Shown in pieces: positions 7,804-16,187 of a DNA stretch of 24,594 nt. This DNA comes from an uncultured Mycoplasmatota bacterium (GTDB lineage Bacteria > Bacillota_I > Bacilli_A > RF39 > UBA660): the NCBI GenBank assembly GCA_900546715.1, contig UREA01000022.1, positions 1 through 24,594 on the forward strand, written 5' to 3'. Made by a program: the position numbers and the translations under genes. The notes below the pieces were generated by a model. That model saw nothing but the letters and a program-made list of their open reading frames with translations. It did no database searches and was not told where the DNA came from. How positions within the stretch are numbered: position 1 is the stretch's first letter; each line of letters begins with the position of its first letter.

Positions 7804-8604
7804 TTAACTATTTAAAATTCCCATAACCCATGCTGAAGCATCATCAATCATACCACCAAGAGCATTTGGATAATAAGATAAGCCATCCCAAGCAGTTGAA
7901 AGTACATAATCACCAACTGCAAGACCTGCACCACCAACTAACTCAACAGTATCCCAAGCTCCATTTAAAAGACCTGCTAAAACATTTTCTGATTCCATAG
8001 TTTCCTTATAAATATTAGAAACATTTTCACCAGTAAAATAACTAAACAATTCCGCTTCATTTTCTGCAAATTTTTGATCTCTATTTTCACTGGCTCTTTC
8101 AAACCAATCTTTAGGGGCTTCTTCAGCATCTGGTGCAGCTCCAGTTACAGCATCAATTTCAACATTTTCACCATCTTGTGTACTAGATTCTTGCGAATCA
8201 TCCAAAGTTTCAACTGTATCTTTTTCTTCCATATAACCATCAGAACTAACTAAAGACATATCAATTTTTCCACTACTGACAAACTCTTGCATAACTAAAA
8301 ATAATTGAGCTAATTTTTCCCTAGCATCTTCAGTGCTAATGCTATAAACTTCTAGAGATTCTGCAATTTGTTCTTCTAAACCATTTAAATTACTTTTTAT
8401 ACTATTACTATAAAATATTAATTTATCATAAATACTTCTTAAAAGATTAGCTACTTCTTCAGTTTTAATACCATCACTATTAGCAACCAAATTTGACACA
8501 TATTGTAAAGCATTCGGAAAATAATCATTATTTAATGCATCATCATATCCTTCAATATTAATGCTAACTTTCTTTAGCTCATTCGGATCTAAATCGATAA
8601 ACAT
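7804..8604 (-). CDS. Long WXG100-like protein with acidic linker and hydrophobic glycine-rich C-terminus; candidate type VII effector
   Basis: This 266-aa protein has three parts. Residues 1-120 are helical and paralogous to the 136-aa protein at 6034-6444 (MFIDLDPNELKKVSINIE; FPNALQYVSNLV). Residues ~121-165 are an acidic, Ser/Asp/Glu-rich linker. Residues ~166-266 contain DWFERASENRDQKFAENEAE and then a Gly/Ala/Trp-rich hydrophobic region (LAGLLNGAWDTVELVGGAG, ending ASAWVMGILNS). This layout, a secretable helical N-terminus plus an extra C-terminal domain, is that of a type VII effector. The C-terminus could insert into membranes. No catalytic motif was recognised. The start has AAGGAG 8 nt upstream. 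No obvious immunity gene follows. Confidence 0.7.
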   Translation of the reverse strand: MFIDLDPNELKKVSINIEGYDDALNNDYFPNALQYVSNLVANSDGIKTEEVANLLRSIYDKLIFYSNSIKSNLNGLEEQIAESLEVYSISTEDAREKLAQLFLVMQEFVSSGKIDMSLVSSDGYMEEKDTVETLDDSQESSTQDGENVEIDAVTGAAPDAEEAPKDWFERASENRDQKFAENEAELFSYFTGENVSNIYKETMESENVLAGLLNGAWDTVELVGGAGLAVGDYVLSTAWDGLSYYPNALGGMIDDASAWVMGILNS

Positions 8605-8619
8605 AAGCTCAACTCCTTA

Positions 8620-8967
8620 CTATATTTGGCCTAAATCACTGGAAGTATTACCAACCACACTATCAAGCTGTCCTTGCGTAGATTGTAGTCTTGCCTCAGC
8701 ACTTTGATTTAGTGCTTCATACTCTTTAACTTGATTACTTAAAAATTCAAAAAGAGTATTAAGATTTCTTTGAATATCTCCATTTTGATTATATATACTA
8801 TTAGAAAACTCTGTAATAATTGAAGATAAGCCATCAACCTTTATTGCACTTTGAATGCCCGAGTACATCTCTCTATTTTCATTAAAAGCTCCCGCTAATT
8901 GTTCTTTTAAATCGACTATTCTATTTATTAATTCTCTAATTCTTTCAAAACTCTCAATACTAATCAT
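8620..8967 (-). CDS. WXG100-like helical protein (module 1, third gene), paralogue of 6460-6780
   Basis: This 115-aa all-helix protein has no tryptophan. It shares FERIRELI, a DLKEQL block, an IKVDGLSSII segment and LFEFLSNQVKEY with the 106-aa protein at 6460-6780. The C-terminal tail is Gln/Ser-rich. AAGGAGG precedes the ATG with a 5-6 nt spacer. It sits between the canonical WQG protein and the effector-like 266-aa gene, the same place its relative takes in module 2. Its role is probably as a small substrate or partner. Confidence 0.7.
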   Translation of the reverse strand: MISIESFERIRELINRIVDLKEQLAGAFNENREMYSGIQSAIKVDGLSSIITEFSNSIYNQNGDIQRNLNTLFEFLSNQVKEYEALNQSAEARLQSTQGQLDSVVGNTSSDLGQI

Positions 8968-8978
8968 TATTATCCTCC

Positions 8979-9284
8979 TTACTTACTAGCATTATTTTCC
9001 ATAGCCGTAGCATAATCTTGAAGAGTTGTTGCAAATTCTCTAGTAAATCTAATCAAATTATCTAAAAATTCAACATTTTCATTTAATTTAGTAATTATCG
9101 AATTAACATCGGAATTTTGTCCTTGCCAAATGTTTGGCAAATCAGTTCCTGCAATAAAATTAAGAGATTGTTTAACACTTTCTATTTTACTTGCATTACT
9201 GATTAACTCTGAACAATACTCTTTAGCTTCATTTGGACTTATTTGAATAGTTTCAAGTTCTGAAGATATTTGTTCTGCTGTCAT
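8979..9284 (-). CDS. WXG100-family type VII secretion protein (canonical W-Q-G)
   Basis: This 101-aa helical hairpin carries the textbook turn motif Trp-Gln-Gly (LPNIWQGQNSDV) near the middle of the chain and a Tyr-rich second helix ending in LQDYATAMENNASK. Such proteins (EsxA type) are small dimeric substrates exported by EssC. It is the only protein in the locus with the exact WXG signature and is the best candidate for the main EsxA-like substrate. The start ATG at 9284 follows GGTGG by 4 nt. The corresponding gene in module 2 is 6790-7089. Confidence 0.85.
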   Translation of the reverse strand: MTAEQISSELETIQISPNEAKEYCSELISNASKIESVKQSLNFIAGTDLPNIWQGQNSDVNSIITKLNENVEFLDNLIRFTREFATTLQDYATAMENNASK

Positions 9285-9298
9285 TTTACCACCATCCT

Positions 9299-9583
9299 TT
9301 AAGCATTATTGCTTGCAGCAGTTGCATCATCTATATATTTATTTACATATTCTGATAAATTACTGATAATATAAGTTAAACTATACATTTTTTCAATATT
9401 TTCATTTAACTTAGTAATATAATCGACATTATCTGTGGTTCCTTCACTCCGCCAATGACTTTTAATTTGTCCTAAACAATCTTTTAATTTTTCGCAAGTA
9501 TCTAAAATACTTTGATTAACCTGAATTAAATCAGTCATATTTTGTTTCACAAAACTTGTACTTCCTACTTCTAAAGTCGCCAT
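9299..9583 (-). CDS. WXG100-family type VII secretion protein (module 1, first gene)
   Basis: This ~94-aa helical hairpin has a single tryptophan in the central turn (SHWRSEGTTDN), a loosened WXG motif. The frame opens at ATG 9592, but GGAG directly touches that codon. ATG at 9583 lies 8 nt from the same ribosome site and gives MATLEVGSTS, so 9583 is chosen. It is the first gene behind the promoter at 9611-9639. Its partner in module 2 is 7100-7384. Confidence 0.8.
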   Translation of the reverse strand: MATLEVGSTSFVKQNMTDLIQVNQSILDTCEKLKDCLGQIKSHWRSEGTTDNVDYITKLNENIEKMYSLTYIISNLSEYVNKYIDDATAASNNA

Positions 9584-9610
9584 ATTTACCATCTCCTCTA
9601 TCTTAATTTA

Positions 9611-9639
9611 ATTTTATCAAATATTTCCTTTTCTTACAA
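9611..9639 (-). promoter_or_regulatory. Sigma-A promoter in front of the first WXG100 module
   Basis: On the minus strand TTGTAA (9634-9639), a 17-bp spacer and TAAAAT (9611-9616) with an extended TG lie between the YukD-like gene and the first WXG100 gene. The substrate genes can therefore be made in excess over essC. Confidence 0.65.
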
Positions 9640-9655
9640 TAACCTTTACATAATT

Positions 9656-9910
9656 TTACATAAATATTACAGTACTACCATTTCTAATATTAGTTTCTCT
9701 TACCAATTTATTAAAAGGATAAGGATTAGCATCAGCTACATTATATATTTTCCTATTATCTTTAGAAACATATAATCCATTAGATATTTCCCCTAAAGAT
9801 TCATTTAAAAGCTTTATAACCATCCCTATCCTAATATTTATTGGTATAAATACGTCATATACTTCGTCAATCTCAGGTATTAACACTTTTACTAAAACTT
9901 TATTATTCAT
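9656..9910 (-). CDS. yukD: YukD/EsaB-like ubiquitin-fold protein of type VII secretion
   Basis: This 84-aa protein has a beta-grasp-like pattern. The start KVLVKVLIPEIDEVYDVFIP and the following IGMVIKLL helix match YukD/EsaB, the small cytoplasmic ubiquitin-like component of Bacillota type VII systems, which is normally 79-80 aa and has a regulatory or assembly role. Its ATG at 9910 overlaps the essC stop by 8 nt, with GGGGG a few bases upstream inside essC, so the two are coupled. The C-terminus NGSTVIFM fits the last strand of the fold. Confidence 0.88.
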   Translation of the reverse strand: MNNKVLVKVLIPEIDEVYDVFIPINIRIGMVIKLLNESLGEISNGLYVSKDNRKIYNVADANPYPFNKLVRETNIRNGSTVIFM

Positions 9911-12900
9911 CTAAATCCCCCTTATCTATTACATATTTAATTATTTCATAACTACCTTTATAAATAGCAAATCCCATAAATTCAAAACTAATCTTCTTTT
10001 GTTCAAATGGAATATTCGGTGGACTAAATACAAATTGATTAGATATATCATCACCAAGCCAAATATAATATTTATCACTAACATTATTTTTAAACCAAGC
10101 TTCAGTTTTAAGAGTCTTCATTACTTCAGTTGAACCAACTACAATAATATGCTTCATTGGATAATTACTTTGATTATTTAATAAATCTATAAGTTCCTTA
10201 TAAGACTCTTTATCTAAAATATTTGCCATATTAGCAAGCCCAATTAATAAATAATAAGTATCATCTTTTACATCTTCTTTTAATTTTGTAATAAACTTTC
10301 CATAATTATCCTTATTAAACACATTTAAATTATTTATATCTTCCTTAAATGTATTAGCTAAATCTAAAACATTAATAGTAGCTACCCTAGCTATTATTTT
10401 AGCTATAGATTTTACAAAAGACAATTTAATATTATCTGTACTACTAAATGATATTGGAATTATATTATTAACTTTAAAGTTATAATAATTTATAGCCTTA
10501 TTAGAAGTATTATAACCAATTGGAATCAACAATTTACTATCAACCTTTTGTAGTAATTCTGATACATCAACAATATCAGGTACCGAAGGTATTGCTAAAG
10601 CCCTAGTTGTATAAGCACTATTAAGAGTCTTAGCCAGTTCTCTTAAAGAGTTTGTATAATCCTTACGTGGTGCAAATAACGCTGATTGGAATTCTTTTAC
10701 ACTACCATTAACAGAAGCTAGTCCACGTCCAAAACATTCAGTTGGAGTTAAATCTCTTGGAGATGCCATAATAGAACGATAATCCATTGGATCATTTAAA
10801 TGTAAGCATATTTTATTATTAAAGTATGACATACTTCTTGTCTTTATTGCATTAGTACTAATACAACTTACAACAAAAACAATACCATATTTATACCCAT
10901 CTCTAAATTGTGATTGAACCGCATCAGCTATATTAGCATAAGTTTCACTAAAGATATCATAATTATTAATTACAATAAGCATAAGTGGTAGTCTACTTCC
11001 ACTATTTTTAATATAATCATTATAACTTCCCGCATATTCAGTGAATAATTCTTTTCTTCTTTCAATTTCACTTGCTACCATTGTTACTAAATCTTTAATT
11101 TTCTCTTCATTATCAATTGTTAAAACTGCACCAACATGAGGAAAACCACTAAATATTTTCATTGATTCTGAACCACAATCAAGTATATAAATATTTACTT
11201 CATCTGGTGTATGTTCAACAATACTTGAACGTATTATATTAATAAGTAAATTTTCTTTACCACTACCAGGTACTCCATAAACAACTAAATTTCCCTCTCT
11301 TGATAAATCAACATTTAAAAGTCCTTGTTCTTGATTTACAGGATCATCATATTCTCCAATAACTGGGTTAATATAGAAACTCTCTGGAGTATAATTATAT
11401 TTTTTCTTTAAGTTGCTAATATATATTACCTCAGGTATAGCATCTAGCCATAATTTAGTTGTCTTAACTTGTTCTCTTTTACCAAGTTCATAAATATATT
11501 TAACTATATTTGTAAGTTCATCTCCATAATCTTTAGCATTTACTTCATTCGGATCAATTTCTTTAACGCTCTTGATTACATAACCAACATTATCAATATA
11601 ATTTATTGATTCATCAATTTTCTTTTGAATTTTATCACTTGGAGTATATTTAGCTCCACTCCAACCACTTTGACCTATTTCAAATAATTCATCATAACCA
11701 ACTTGTAAATAAAATCTTCCAGTTTCTTTAATTGATGCCGCTTCAGGGCGTTTTAGCATTTCCATAGAATCACTTTTTTCTTGAACTCTCAAGCACACTT
11801 TAAATCTAGAGTTTGCCCAAATTTGATCATTTACAACCCCACTTGGTTTTTGAGTTGCCAAAATCAAATGAATACCTAGAGAACGTCCAATCCGCGATGT
11901 AGAAATTAACTCTTGCATAAAATCTGGTTGTTGTTGTTTTAATTCCGCAAATTCATCACATATAATAAATAAATGAGATAGCGGTGTCTTAACAACACCT
12001 TCACGGTATAATTTCTGATATTTATAAATATCAATTGTACCTTCTCCTAAAGATTCTCTTACTTCATTAAATATTCTTTGTCTTCTTGTAAGCTCACTTT
12101 GAATAGATACTAAACTTCTGTTCATCTCATGCGTATCAAGATTGGTAATAGTCCCCGCCAAATGTGGTATTTTAACTCCCGTTTCTTTATTTTCAAAAGC
12201 TCCAGCTAAACCTCCACCTTTATAATCAATCAAAACAAATTGTACTTCATAAGGGTGATAATTAATAGCCATTGATAAAATATAAGTAATAATAAATTCT
12301 GATTTACCTGATCCTGTAGAACCAGCAATTAAACCATGTGGTCCTTGAAATTTTTCATGCAAATCCAAAGTAAATTTATCGCCATTTGGATGAACACCAA
12401 TAACTGTATCAAGACTAACTACTGGATTATTTGCATGCCATCTATTTATTATATTTAATTGTTCAATTTTAGATACTCCAAACATATCCAAAAACTTAAG
12501 AGAAGTTGGAAGTACTGATGGCCCATCTTTACTCATCACTGGAATATTGGCAAGATTTTTAGCAACATCAGCCATATCAATACTACTACTTACTTTATCA
12601 ATATAAAATATTGATTGTTTATTTAAACCGGTTAATTTATCAATTACTACTCCATCTCTTTCTCTAACTTCAATAAATGTTTTACTACTTGTAGGAACAT
12701 TTTTAATACTATCTTCAAGTATAAGTAAAGAAAAACTATATAATCCCCCAAATTTATTAACTAAATCATCTATTATTTGAATAGACTTAGTATTTTTATA
12801 ATCATCAGTAACAATTAAATAATATGGTATTCCTGTATATCCTTTATCGGAATTTTCTCCCACTAATTCTTTTCTTGTCTTTAATTCTTCTTCAAGATAG

Positions 12901-14459
12901 TTTGATACATTTTTCCATTCTTTTTCATTAACCCCAAAAAAACGTATACTTTTATCTTCTGAAAATATATGAGGTAAATACTTCATAAATTCCCATCTAC
13001 TAACATTTTCTTCTTTAGTAAATAATACTATTTTTAAATCTAGACTACTATGTAAAGTAATTAATTGTAATATAAGTTCATTAACAAATATATCTTTATT
13101 AGCCCCTTCACAAATTAAAGATGTAACATCACTTTTCTTTAAAGAAACCACAACTGGAGCACCATCAACATGATCATATTTATCTTTTATTTTATATGAT
13201 TCTTCCAATAAATTATCTTCATCTAATGTAAAATGTTCTTCTGGAGCTTTAACGGCCACTTTCGAATCCACTTTCCCATTACCAACTCTAATAGCTAAAA
13301 AAGCATCATCTTCTATTTCTCGCCACCAGAAATTTTTATTTTTTTTATCTAAGGCCACCAAACAAGCATCGGCATTTAAATAATTATCATTTAAAACTTG
13401 TAATTCATTCTTAATAATTAATTGTAATTCTCTATTTTTATCTTGCAAATATTCACTATACTTCTCTTGTCTTAAAGCTTCTCTTTTGCGTCTTTGCTTC
13501 TTTTGCCAAGCTTGTGTAATTCTAGGCATAATAAGTCCCCCGATAAGCATAGATATACCCATAACAAGTTGCGGAAGTATACTCCAAAAACTTCTACCGG
13601 TCATATAACCATAAATAACATTATAAGTCATCATAAATGATGAAGACATCATAATAATAGATGTGCCCATTGTAAGTATAAATGGCATTGAATTATCTTT
13701 CTCTTCACTTGGGGGAGCATCAACTACAACTTCTTTTTCTTCTACTGTTTCTCTAATTGAAGGATAATGCACAAAATAATCATCTTTATCATATAATTCT
13801 ACCATTTTATCATCTTCACTAACAGGTAGTATTTCCCCATTTTGAGTATTATCCTCACTAATCAATCTCATACCAGTGATCTTTAAAGAATTCCTTGGAT
13901 TATTAACACAAATAAATTCTTTCATCCAAACAATTTTAAGGCCGCCGATAAATATAACATCACCAGATTTTAATTTCTTAACATTTATTCTAAAATTATT
14001 TAAAAACACTTTATAATTATCATCATTAATAGAAGATATTGTCCATTCTCCATTAATTACTTTAAATATTGCTTCAACTTTAGCTAAATCAGCAGAATTA
14101 TAGTATATTTGGCATGATGGATCAGCCCCAACAGAAAAACTATCTAAACCAGCAAAACTAAGTTTAAAAAGTGATTCTTTACTAGGCAAGAAGAAAAGCT
14201 CTAAATAGTTTTTCTTACCAACAACCTTTAAAATATATTTTCGATACTCAATTACTTCAATATTATCTACTTCTTCACCTTGTTCAATTATATTAACATT
14301 ACCATTACTTTTTAAATACCACTTATTATTAGCACCTTCAAAACTAATTAAACAATCCTTTACTTCTGGGTCATTATAAGTAATCAAAAAAGAATCATCT
14401 ATTTTAGATGGTAGTATATATTTAATTATTTTATTATTATCAATCAAAAATACTTTCAT
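9903..14459 (-). CDS. essC: EssC-type FtsK/SpoIIIE ATPase, motor of the type VII secretion system
   Basis: This is the membrane ATPase that drives export of WXG100 proteins. It is 1518 aa, close to EssC and YukBA (about 1480-1500). The N-terminal ~200 residues carry two FHA-like beta domains (for example GADPSCQIYYNSADLAKVEA). Hydrophobic segments span about 258-320, followed by a strongly basic helix (WQKKQRRKREALRQEKYSEY). ATPase domain 1 has Walker A AGSTGSGKS at 712-720 and Walker B IICDEFAEL with Asp835-Glu836. Domain 2 has a P-loop variant GVPGSGKE at 1062-1069 and VINNYDIF as a weak Walker B near 1165. The C-terminal third domain has SFSSTDNIKLS in place of a P-loop and is probably not catalytic. 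An intact domain 1 with weaker C-terminal domains is usual for EssC. EssB, EssA and EsaA genes are not next to it. Confidence 0.96.
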   Translation of the reverse strand: MKVFLIDNNKIIKYILPSKIDDSFLITYNDPEVKDCLISFEGANNKWYLKSNGNVNIIEQGEEVDNIEVIEYRKYILKVVGKKNYLELFFLPSKESLFKLSFAGLDSFSVGADPSCQIYYNSADLAKVEAIFKVINGEWTISSINDDNYKVFLNNFRINVKKLKSGDVIFIGGLKIVWMKEFICVNNPRNSLKITGMRLISEDNTQNGEILPVSEDDKMVELYDKDDYFVHYPSIRETVEEKEVVVDAPPSEEKDNSMPFILTMGTSIIMMSSSFMMTYNVIYGYMTGRSFWSILPQLVMGISMLIGGLIMPRITQAWQKKQRRKREALRQEKYSEYLQDKNRELQLIIKNELQVLNDNYLNADACLVALDKKNKNFWWREIEDDAFLAIRVGNGKVDSKVAVKAPEEHFTLDEDNLLEESYKIKDKYDHVDGAPVVVSLKKSDVTSLICEGANKDIFVNELILQLITLHSSLDLKIVLFTKEENVSRWEFMKYLPHIFSEDKSIRFFGVNEKEWKNVSNYLEEELKTRKELVGENSDKGYTGIPYYLIVTDDYKNTKSIQIIDDLVNKFGGLYSFSLLILEDSIKNVPTSSKTFIEVRERDGVVIDKLTGLNKQSIFYIDKVSSSIDMADVAKNLANIPVMSKDGPSVLPTSLKFLDMFGVSKIEQLNIINRWHANNPVVSLDTVIGVHPNGDKFTLDLHEKFQGPHGLIAGSTGSGKSEFIITYILSMAINYHPYEVQFVLIDYKGGGLAGAFENKETGVKIPHLAGTITNLDTHEMNRSLVSIQSELTRRQRIFNEVRESLGEGTIDIYKYQKLYREGVVKTPLSHLFIICDEFAELKQQQPDFMQELISTSRIGRSLGIHLILATQKPSGVVNDQIWANSRFKVCLRVQEKSDSMEMLKRPEAASIKETGRFYLQVGYDELFEIGQSGWSGAKYTPSDKIQKKIDESINYIDNVGYVIKSVKEIDPNEVNAKDYGDELTNIVKYIYELGKREQVKTTKLWLDAIPEVIYISNLKKKYNYTPESFYINPVIGEYDDPVNQEQGLLNVDLSREGNLVVYGVPGSGKENLLINIIRSSIVEHTPDEVNIYILDCGSESMKIFSGFPHVGAVLTIDNEEKIKDLVTMVASEIERRKELFTEYAGSYNDYIKNSGSRLPLMLIVINNYDIFSETYANIADAVQSQFRDGYKYGIVFVVSCISTNAIKTRSMSYFNNKICLHLNDPMDYRSIMASPRDLTPTECFGRGLASVNGSVKEFQSALFAPRKDYTNSLRELAKTLNSAYTTRALAIPSVPDIVDVSELLQKVDSKLLIPIGYNTSNKAINYYNFKVNNIIPISFSSTDNIKLSFVKSIAKIIARVATINVLDLANTFKEDINNLNVFNKDNYGKFITKLKEDVKDDTYYLLIGLANMANILDKESYKELIDLLNNQSNYPMKHIIVVGSTEVMKTLKTEAWFKNNVSDKYYIWLGDDISNQFVFSPPNIPFEQKKISFEFMGFAIYKGSYEIIKYVIDKGDLDE

Positions 14460-14489
14460 ACTTATCTAACCCACTTTTATTATATATCA

Positions 14490-14518
14490 ATTATAACAAA
14501 TTCTTTGTATTTCTTCAA
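14490..14518 (-). promoter_or_regulatory. Sigma-A promoter of essC and the type VII locus
   Basis: The minus strand carries TTGAAG (14513-14518), a 17-bp spacer and TATAAT (14490-14495) preceded by the extended TG (TGTTATAAT). It lies about 30 bp upstream of the essC start. Confidence 0.75.
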
Positions 14519-14538
14519 TAATAAATACTGATAATTTA

Positions 14539-14787
14539 TTACTTAAAACAAGTATGTATCAATTTAACTAAAAACTCAATTATTAAATATCTTCTATAAT
14601 TATTTACTTTATAACTAACCTTTTTAAAATCAAAATCATTATATATAATTATATAATTAATATCTTTATTATTAATGTATTTCATTAATAATTTATCATA
14701 ATATAAACTTTTCTTAATACCTTTATCATCTAATATAATTACATAATCTTTATATAATTTTTTAAAAAACCAATATCTATTTTTCAT
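14539..14787 (-). CDS. Unknown 82-aa protein at the end of the reverse transcriptase operon
   Basis: I do not recognise a family. The protein is basic and aromatic (MKNRYWFFKKLYKDYVIILD...), with alternating strand-like segments (INYIIIYNDFDFKKVSYK) and a C-terminal helix. Its ATG lies inside the last codons of the reverse transcriptase gene (11-nt overlap), so it is translationally coupled and probably belongs to the same functional unit. No signal peptide, catalytic motif or cysteine pair is seen. A small nucleic-acid-binding or RT-associated factor is possible because of its charge and position, but this is inference only. Confidence 0.6.
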   Translation of the reverse strand: MKNRYWFFKKLYKDYVIILDDKGIKKSLYYDKLLMKYINNKDINYIIIYNDFDFKKVSYKVNNYRRYLIIEFLVKLIHTCFK

Positions 14788-15853
14788 GATAAAAATACCT
14801 ATCTATTAATTTTAATATTCTAATATTTTCTGTATATTTATAACAATTACTATAAGTCATAATTGAGCAAAATGCTCTATAATGACTAATTTTATTTCTA
14901 TCAAGTAAATATCTTACTTGCTTAACTCTCTTCTTTATTTTTTCTAAATTACTTCTTTTTATTTTAATTACTAATTTTTTATCAATTACTTTAAATATAT
15001 ATCCAAGAAAACTAAATCCTTCCTTACAACTTACTATTTTAGTTTTCTTCCTATTTAATTTTAATTTATATTCTCCTTCTAATTTTTCTATTATTATATC
15101 TCTAGCCTTCTTTAGCTTTTCTAAATCACTATCTAATATAATAAAATCATCCATATACCGCACATAATACTTAAGCTTTAAATCATGGACAATAAAGTGA
15201 TCTAATTTATATAAATAAAATATAGATAGAAATTGACTTGTCATATTACCAATCGGAAGCCCTAGTCCATGATAATAAAGTGGTACTTCCGCTTTATTAT
15301 CTTTTTTTATTTTATTAATTGTTGAATTAATATATTCTTTATTAGTACTATCTATTATCTTACAAATTAAATCATATTCATAACTATCTAATTTATCAAT
15401 TAATAAACTCTTTAATACTTCATGATCTATGGGATAAAAATATTTACTTATATCTATTTTTAATATATAAATTTTATTACTCTTTAACTTTTTTAAATAT
15501 TTTATTACTAACCTTATTCCATAATCAGTTCCCATGCCTTTTCTTGTAGCAACATTTCTTAAATCTAAATATTTAGTAAGCTTTGCCTCTAGTGCATACC
15601 TAGTAACAAAATGATTAATTATCTTATCTTTAATACTTAAAGACATAACTAATCTACACTTAGGTTCATATATTAAAAATATATTATAATGTTCATGTCC
15701 TATTTTACCCCTATTTAACATATCAATTATATTAGTTATATTTTGTACTTTATTTATTTCAAACTTATCTAATTTTTTCTTATTCTTAACATTCTTAGAT
15801 ATTTCCTGTTCATAAATATTAAGTAAATTAACAAAAGTTATATTATCTTTCAT
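14777..15853 (-). CDS. Reverse transcriptase of diversity-generating retroelement type
   Basis: This 358-aa RNA-directed DNA polymerase has palm motifs with the metal-binding aspartates Asp134 (LKIDISKYF) and Asp235-Asp236 (YVRYMDDF). Between them, at 201-207, lies IGNMTSQ. The I-G-N-x-T-S-Q form, instead of Q-G-x-x-S-P, is typical of DGR and related reverse transcriptases. The upstream RT segments (HYNIFLIYEPKCRLVM; INHFVTRYALEAKLTKYLDLRN) and the absence of maturase X, HNH or retron-type motifs argue against a group II intron or retron. It overlaps the Avd-like gene by 11 nt and the 82-aa gene by 11 nt. In DGRs this enzyme copies template RNA with adenine-specific errors and the cDNA replaces a variable repeat in a target gene. 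No such target is evident here. Confidence 0.88.
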   Translation of the reverse strand: MKDNITFVNLLNIYEQEISKNVKNKKKLDKFEINKVQNITNIIDMLNRGKIGHEHYNIFLIYEPKCRLVMSLSIKDKIINHFVTRYALEAKLTKYLDLRNVATRKGMGTDYGIRLVIKYLKKLKSNKIYILKIDISKYFYPIDHEVLKSLLIDKLDSYEYDLICKIIDSTNKEYINSTINKIKKDNKAEVPLYYHGLGLPIGNMTSQFLSIFYLYKLDHFIVHDLKLKYYVRYMDDFIILDSDLEKLKKARDIIIEKLEGEYKLKLNRKKTKIVSCKEGFSFLGYIFKVIDKKLVIKIKRSNLEKIKKRVKQVRYLLDRNKISHYRAFCSIMTYSNCYKYTENIRILKLIDRYFYHEK

Positions 15854-16187
15854 TCATGCACCAAGCATATAACATCTTATTAATCTTTAATAATTCATTT
15901 GCTTTGCTTGTTGCTTGTTTTTCACTAATGTATTTAAGCTTATATGCCCTTTCTAAAAAGAAATCTAATAAATTTACTTTTGCTAAAGCTACTATTTGAT
16001 AATCTTTCTTTTTATCTTTATCTACTTCATAATTAGCTTTAATAACATTATCAAGAAGTATTAATGCTTCTTGATAAATAAGTTCTCTAGATAAATAATC
16101 TTTCTTAGGAATAGTTACTAAAATATTCTCTAAAGATATTATAAAACTTTTAATATTTTTAACAATTAAAAATCTATCGTTATTCAT
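15843..16187 (-). CDS. avd: Avd-like four-helix accessory protein of the DGR
   Basis: This 114-aa protein is entirely helical and basic (LIVKNIKSFIISLENILVTIPKKDYLSRELIYQEA, then LLDNVIKANYEVD, then ALAKVNLLDFFLERAYKLKYISEKQ). It has the four-helix-bundle pattern of Avd/bAvd (23S-IVP-like) proteins, with the L-x-x-F-L-x-x-A and KYISEKQ region typical of the third and fourth helices. Avd forms a barrel that binds the reverse transcriptase and template RNA. Its ATG shares an ATGA overlap with the upstream gene stop, and its end overlaps the reverse transcriptase start, so the three are tightly coupled. Position and size strongly support the call. Confidence 0.85.
   Translation of the reverse strand: MNNDRFLIVKNIKSFIISLENILVTIPKKDYLSRELIYQEALILLDNVIKANYEVDKDKKKDYQIVALAKVNLLDFFLERAYKLKYISEKQATSKANELLKINKMLYAWCMNER

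Noticed and set aside
14777..15853. Reverse transcriptase as group II intron maturase or retron
   Set aside because: There is no maturase X or HNH region, no intron domain V sequence, and no retron msr/msd pattern; IGNMTSQ, the Avd-like partner and AAC-rich repeats favour a DGR.
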